From assembly GCF_000935125.1 (NCBI RefSeq), contig NZ_JRKI01000061.1:1-64000 (forward strand): a stretch of DNA of 64,000 nt. The letters run 5' to 3'. The translations under genes were made by a program, and so were the position numbers. How positions within the stretch are numbered: the stretch's first letter is position 1; each line of letters starts with the position of its first letter. This document shows positions 62,273 to 64,000 of this stretch, one piece after another. Under the pieces are notes generated by a model, which was given only the letters and a program-made list of their open reading frames with translations, did no database searches and was not told the origin of the DNA. Source of the DNA: Streptomyces natalensis ATCC 27448 (GTDB lineage: Bacteria; Actinomycetota; Actinomycetes; Streptomycetales; Streptomycetaceae).

Positions 62273-63919
62273 TCACTCCTCGGGCGGCGCCGAGGTCGCC
62301 TTGAGCGCCAGCCACAGCTCCATCCGCACATCCGCATCGTCCAGCGAGCGGCCCAGGATCTCCTCCACCCGCCGCATCCGGTAGCGCAGCGTATGGCGGT
62401 GGACGCCCAGGTCGGCGGCGGCCGCGTCCCACTGGCCGTGCCGGGCGAGCCAGGCCCGCAGCGACGCCACCAGATCGCCGCGCCCGGTCGCATCGTGCTC
62501 CCGCAGCGCCCGCAGCAGCCCGTCGGCGAAGGCCCGTACGGCGTCGTCGGCCAGCAGCGGCAGCACCGACCCCGCCGCCACGTCCTCGTGCTCGACCAGG
62601 GTGCGGCCGCGGCGCCGGGCGACGTGGAGGGCCGCTTCGGCCTGGCGGTAGGCGGTGGCCGCGGCCGTCGGGCCGGCCGGGGCGGACAGTCCCACGGCCA
62701 GCTGCTCGGTGCGGCCCGTCGCGCCGCGGACCGGGCGGGCGCCGTTGCGGGGCTGCGTTCCGGCGCGGGCCTGGGCCGCGGCGGCGAAGGCGGCGCAGGC
62801 GTCCGCGGCGGCGCCGCCGTCCGCGACCAGCACGATCAGCCGGCTGCCGTCCGGTACGGCGAGCACCGCCTCGCCGGTGCGGGCGGCGGCCGAGTCCATC
62901 GCATCGGCGAGCGCCTCCAGGACGGCCGGTGTGCCGCCCTGCCCCTGCGGGGCGGCCGCCTGATCGTCGGCCGGGACCGGCTCGGCCACCACCACCCGGA
63001 ACGGGGCGTCCAGCAGCCCGCCGTAGAGCCGGCCGGCCACCGCCCGGGCATGGTCCGGCTCCCCGGCGAGCAGCATCTTGAGCACCGCGGCGCCCAGGCG
63101 CTGCTCGGCGTCCTGGAGGGCACGGGAGCGTTCGGTGGTGAGGGTGAGCAGCGCCACGGCGGAGTGCACGGCGTAGCGCTCGGCGGTGCCCAGCGGCGCC
63201 GCGGTGCCCACCGCCAGCACCCCGCGCGCCCGCCGGCCCGTACCGAGCGACTGGAGCTCCACCCGGTCGTCGCCGTCCGTGTCGCTCACCACGGAACTGG
63301 CGGGTGCGGGACGCTCGCGCAGCCGCGCCACGTCCTCGGCCAGCCGGGCCGCGCGGCGGGCCGCCCAGTCCGGTGCGGCGGCCACCACGGCTCCCGACGC
63401 GTCGTACAGCGCCGCCCATCCGTCCAGGTGAGCGGCCAGCCGCGCCAGCAGCTCGGCCGGGCCCTCGGCGCTGAGCGCCGCCCGGGTCAGCTCCCGCTGC
63501 GCCTCGAATCCGGCGGTCACCGCCCGGTACTGGTCGGCGGCGACCGCGGCCGAGACCGCCTTGCTGATGGCGATGAACGGCGTCCGGCGCGGCACCCCCA
63601 GCAACGGCAGCCCCTCCTGCCGCGCCGCCTGCACCAGCGCCTCGGGCACCTCCTCGTAGTTCACCCCGACGGCGAAGCCGAGCCCGATCACCCCCGCCTG
63701 CGCCACCCTGCGCACATACCGCCGGGTGGCCTCCGGGTCCTGCGCGTCCAGTTTGAGCGCGGTGATCAGCAGCAGCTCCCCGCCCTCCATGTAGGGCACC
63801 GGATCGATCAGCTCACTGGCATGCGCCCAGCGCACCGGCACGTCCAGCCCGTCCTGCCCCGCGAGCACGGTCAGCTTGAGCGCGGTGTGGTTGACCAGGG
63901 AAGCCAGGGTGTGGGGCAT
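62273..63919 (-). CDS. PucR-family transcriptional regulator
   Basis: 548 aa. N-terminal PucR domain (about 10-130), a middle GGDEF-like domain, and a C-terminal HTH_30 (V-H-R-H-T-L-R-Y-R-M-R-R-V-E near 510). Typical of Streptomyces purine or amine catabolism regulators. Upstream of the aldehyde dehydrogenase on the same strand, 240 bp gap. Confidence 0.9.
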   Translation of the reverse strand: MPHTLASLVNHTALKLTVLAGQDGLDVPVRWAHASELIDPVPYMEGGELLLITALKLDAQDPEATRRYVRRVAQAGVIGLGFAVGVNYEEVPEALVQAARQEGLPLLGVPRRTPFIAISKAVSAAVAADQYRAVTAGFEAQRELTRAALSAEGPAELLARLAAHLDGWAALYDASGAVVAAAPDWAARRAARLAEDVARLRERPAPASSVVSDTDGDDRVELQSLGTGRRARGVLAVGTAAPLGTAERYAVHSAVALLTLTTERSRALQDAEQRLGAAVLKMLLAGEPDHARAVAGRLYGGLLDAPFRVVVAEPVPADDQAAAPQGQGGTPAVLEALADAMDSAAARTGEAVLAVPDGSRLIVLVADGGAAADACAAFAAAAQARAGTQPRNGARPVRGATGRTEQLAVGLSAPAGPTAAATAYRQAEAALHVARRRGRTLVEHEDVAAGSVLPLLADDAVRAFADGLLRALREHDATGRGDLVASLRAWLARHGQWDAAAADLGVHRHTLRYRMRRVEEILGRSLDDADVRMELWLALKATSAPPEE

Positions 63920-64000
63920 AGGACCTTCGATGACGACGGGGACCCGGCCGGGGCGGCGGGGGTGTTCGGCGGGAACTTTTGCGCCGTCCCGTACGAACGG

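Overview
The window is chromosomal DNA of a high-GC actinomycete, almost certainly Streptomyces. It has strong third-position G/C bias, many GTG starts, GTGA/ATGA stop-start overlaps, long hairpin terminators without U-tracts, and a gene order that matches, as far as I recall, the S. coelicolor region around nusA-infB-rpsO-pnp and its ESX genes.

Layout. (1) 1-10.7 kb: RNA decay and lysine/DNA-precursor housekeeping: rnj (RNase J), dapA, thyX, three small membrane proteins, dapB, an M16 peptidase, pnp and rpsO. (2) 10.7-40.1 kb: a type VII secretion (T7SS/ESX) locus lying between ribF and rpsO, two genes that are close neighbours in many bacteria. It holds eccD, eccC (three P-loop ATPase modules in one chain), two divergently read pairs (eccD/eccC and eccB/eccE), two mycosins, the esxA-esxB pair, a MinD-like EspI-type ATPase with Gln/Pro-rich arms, and several WXG-like or YxxxD/E-tailed proteins that may be substrates or chaperones. 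In its middle (22.9-26.2 kb) sit a PH-like membrane protein, an acidic membrane protein and a regulator set: RsbW-like ATPase, XRE/DUF5753-type regulator and DUF397. No EccA and no PE/PPE genes are visible. (3) 40.2-48.8 kb: the translation cluster read leftward, rimP-nusA-ylxR-infB-DUF503-rbfA-truB-ribF. (4) 48.9-50.8 kb: a Tat-type lipoprotein, a DUF4439 ferritin-like protein and a kinase-fold protein lacking its catalytic Asp. (5) 50.8-58.2 kb: proS, two GNAT acetyltransferases, and ispG-rseP-dxr (MEP isoprenoid pathway plus site-2 protease). (6) 58.2-63.9 kb: a long acyl-CoA dehydrogenase, an aldehyde dehydrogenase and a PucR-family regulator.

How it works together. EccB, C, D and E should form the membrane channel. 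EccC would recognise EsxA/B and other YxxxD/E-tailed helical hairpins. The mycosins would act on the outer face. The Pro-rich and Gly-rich WXG-domain proteins look like larger substrates. The surrounding genes are ordinary Streptomyces housekeeping. The less expected signals are a probable frameshift ending the NTPase-like gene at 20.49 kb, an atypical active site in one mycosin, a palindromic triple repeat upstream of the EspI-like gene, a terminator-grade hairpin inside the 5' end of the M16 peptidase gene, and paired palindromes between rpsO and pnp. All reading was by eye; no database search or folding was run.
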